Made by a program: the position numbers and the translations under genes. 5,531 nt of DNA. It comes from DATKWV01 sp035529405. GTDB lineage: Bacteria > Planctomycetota > Phycisphaerae > Sedimentisphaerales > Anaerobacaceae. The notes under the pieces are model-generated. The model searched no databases. It worked only from the letters and a program-made list of their open reading frames with translations, and was not told the origin of the DNA. Positions 4,047 to 5,531 of the stretch are shown piece after piece. The number at the start of each line of letters is the position of its first letter. Positions within the stretch are counted from its first letter, which is position 1. Location: contig DATKWV010000196.1 in NCBI GenBank assembly GCA_035529405.1, forward strand, positions 1 to 5,531, in the 5' to 3' direction.

Positions 4047-5519
4047 ATGGAGTATGACAAACCGCAGTTTCCTGAAATCCTTGAAGCTATATCCCGGCTT
4101 GCAGGTAACCTGGTCGGAGCTGCTGTTGCGGCGCGAAACAAAATCGAGCTCTGCGCTAAAGAACTAACGACTGCGGAAAAGACACTGTCCGTTAACAGCA
4201 CAACCAAACCAAACGCCGCTGCCGGCGATACATGCCCAAAAATCCAGGCGCCCTGCCAACCCGATAAACCGCAGCTTGAGCTTAAATCCGAACTGAAGGC
4301 CCTCCAGGCTGAAAAGGAAACTCTTGTCCTTAACCTCAACCAGGCACGCAACCAGGCCAATGAGGCCATCGCCGGCCAGGAAGCGTTAAAGTCACGCGTA
4401 GCCACGCTGCAGTCCGACCTTAATACGGCCAAAAAACAACTGGCTCAAAAAACAAGCAATGCCCAAAAAACACAGTCCGAACTTGAATTCCAGCTCAAGG
4501 CCCTTGCGAACGAAAACAAAATTTTGATCTCGGACCTCGAGAGGACACGGCAAGAGGCCCAGGAGGCCAAGGCCCAGCAGCACGCCCTAAGAACAAAGAT
4601 GACCAAGCTCGAATCCCACTTTGCTGCCATGCACCGTGACCTGGAGAAAGCTGCCGCCAAAGAGCAGGATACGAATTCTCATGTGTTGCCGGATATTGGT
4701 ACCGGCCCTGCAGCCGAAAACATTGGCTTGCCTGAAGCAGTTCAGGAAAAAGCAGCAGAAGAAGCCGAGCCCTCATCAGAAGGTATCTGTGATAAAGACC
4801 TGCAGGCAGAAGTTCATATCGAACAGCCGCAACCGTCGGTTACCATCGAGCCGTCTGGGCCTGGCGATGTTACAGCGGAAGAACTGCAGGCAGCTGTTTT
4901 TGACAAACCGCCCGACAGGGTCATCTTCACAAAGGCCCTGTCGGACCTTGCCGGCCCCGACGCCGCCGCCCGCATCGACGCAGTCAGGGCAATCGCTACT
5001 GTCCGTCATAAGTTGTCGGTACAGGTACTTGCGGCAAATGCAGAACAGGAATCCTCACCCTCAGTGCGACAGGAATGTATTAAGGCTCTGGCGAACCTTG
5101 AAATGCAGGAATCGCTGCCTGCAATCAAAAACGCTTTGGCGGACCCAGCCGCTTCCGTGAGATTAGCAGCAGTGTGGGGCTTATACCGTTTGGCCGGGAT
5201 ACAAAGTGTTTCTGCGATTGCTGAAATGTTTTTGGACGACAACGAGGAGGTGCGACGCAGGGCTGTCAACTGTATTGCCTGGCTGGGTAAGACGGAAAAA
5301 ACACTCGACGCAGCGCGTAAGCCGCAGATTTGGAAAGTTATATCCGGTCTCATTGGGCGCCTGCAGGACCCCGCTGAGTCGGTAAGAAAGGCCGCTCTTG
5401 ACGCCCTGGAAACAATCACCGGTAAAAAGATAAGTACGCCTTTGCCGATTGATGAAAACACCCAGAAAAATCTGATTAGCCAGTGGCACAAATGGTGGAA
5501 GGACAAGCTGCTCGGCTGA
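4047..5519 (+). CDS. Coiled-coil protein with C-terminal HEAT repeats, function unknown
   Basis: A 490-residue protein from ATG 4047, preceded by GGGG at 8 bases; an in-frame ATG at 3987 would add 20 residues but has a poor Shine-Dalgarno. No signal peptide or membrane helix is evident, so it is probably cytoplasmic. Order: a helical N-terminus (about 8-45), a Pro/Thr-rich linker (50-76), a long coiled coil (about 77-205) built from two related copies of a 67-residue unit, an acidic Pro-rich linker (about 206-290), then about five HEAT-like helical repeats (305-460). Repeat signatures include SPSVRQECIKALANL (337-351), AASVRLAAVWGLYRLA (368-383), EEVRRRAVNCIAWLG (400-414) and AESVRKAALDALETI (443-457). 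The tail holds QWHKWW (479-484), a Trp-rich ending I associate with planctomycete HEAT proteins. HEAT arrays usually bind proteins, and the coiled coil suggests oligomerisation or scaffolding. No enzymatic motif is seen. It appears to be a single-gene unit with its own promoter. Confidence 0.85.
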   Translation: MEYDKPQFPEILEAISRLAGNLVGAAVAARNKIELCAKELTTAEKTLSVNSTTKPNAAAGDTCPKIQAPCQPDKPQLELKSELKALQAEKETLVLNLNQARNQANEAIAGQEALKSRVATLQSDLNTAKKQLAQKTSNAQKTQSELEFQLKALANENKILISDLERTRQEAQEAKAQQHALRTKMTKLESHFAAMHRDLEKAAAKEQDTNSHVLPDIGTGPAAENIGLPEAVQEKAAEEAEPSSEGICDKDLQAEVHIEQPQPSVTIEPSGPGDVTAEELQAAVFDKPPDRVIFTKALSDLAGPDAAARIDAVRAIATVRHKLSVQVLAANAEQESSPSVRQECIKALANLEMQESLPAIKNALADPAASVRLAAVWGLYRLAGIQSVSAIAEMFLDDNEEVRRRAVNCIAWLGKTEKTLDAARKPQIWKVISGLIGRLQDPAESVRKAALDALETITGKKISTPLPIDENTQKNLISQWHKWWKDKLLG

Positions 5520-5531
5520 TTCACTTACATT

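Noticed and set aside
3755..4432. A 225-codon open frame on the - strand across the divergent spacer and the 5' part of the HEAT gene.
   Set aside because: It is antisense to a well-supported coiled-coil gene, has low-complexity Ser/Ala/Leu-rich composition typical of antisense reading, and no recognisable domain.
4621..5160. A 179-codon + strand open frame in another frame inside the HEAT gene.
   Set aside because: It is out of frame with the HEAT repeats, is rich in Arg/Gln/Ser as expected for a shifted frame, and has no Shine-Dalgarno or domain.

Overview
The window reads as a bacterial chromosomal segment of balanced base composition, probably from an anaerobic or fermentative organism. 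A member of the PVC group (Planctomycetota, for example Phycisphaerae, or a relative such as Kiritimatiellota) is my best guess. The guess rests on the mix of genes: a secreted DUF2961/GH172-type protein, a HEAT-repeat protein ending in a Trp-rich QWxxWW tail, and an Mrp-linked hydrogenase cluster. No 16S or ribosomal marker is present, so the taxonomy is inference.

Left part (1-1783, + strand): the 3' end of a membrane-bound, Mrp-linked [NiFe]-hydrogenase operon. It holds the last codons of a probable mrpE, a complete mrpF, a complete mrpG overlapping mrpF by 8 bases, a HycF-like two-[4Fe-4S] polyferredoxin with four extra C-terminal cysteines and a TTG start, and a HycI-type hydrogenase maturation endopeptidase. 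Together they point to a group 4 ferredoxin- or formate-linked, H2-evolving hydrogenase that pumps ions through Mrp-type subunits. The catalytic subunits would lie upstream of the window. The protease trims the C-terminus of the large subunit after nickel insertion.

Centre (1849-2463, + strand): a polytopic membrane protein of the DUF2238/YjdF type, with its own strong ribosome binding site 65 bases after the protease gene. It may be the last gene of the operon or an unrelated passenger. It converges, with a 23-base gap, on the next gene.

Centre-right (3674-2487, - strand): an exported protein of 395 residues belonging to DUF2961 (glycoside hydrolase family 172), with a clear Sec signal peptide and a strong Shine-Dalgarno. 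It probably acts on a sugar polymer outside the cytoplasm.

Right part (3675-5519): a 372-base divergent intergenic region contains a good sigma70-like promoter (TATAAT with TTGCTA at 16 bases), a short perfect hairpin in the presumed leader, and a 10-base palindrome. It leads into a 490-residue cytoplasmic protein with a long coiled coil, made of an internally duplicated 67-residue unit, followed by an acidic/Pro-rich linker and C-terminal HEAT repeats. Its function is unknown, and it is the least described item here. No RNA genes, insertion sequences or CRISPR arrays were seen.
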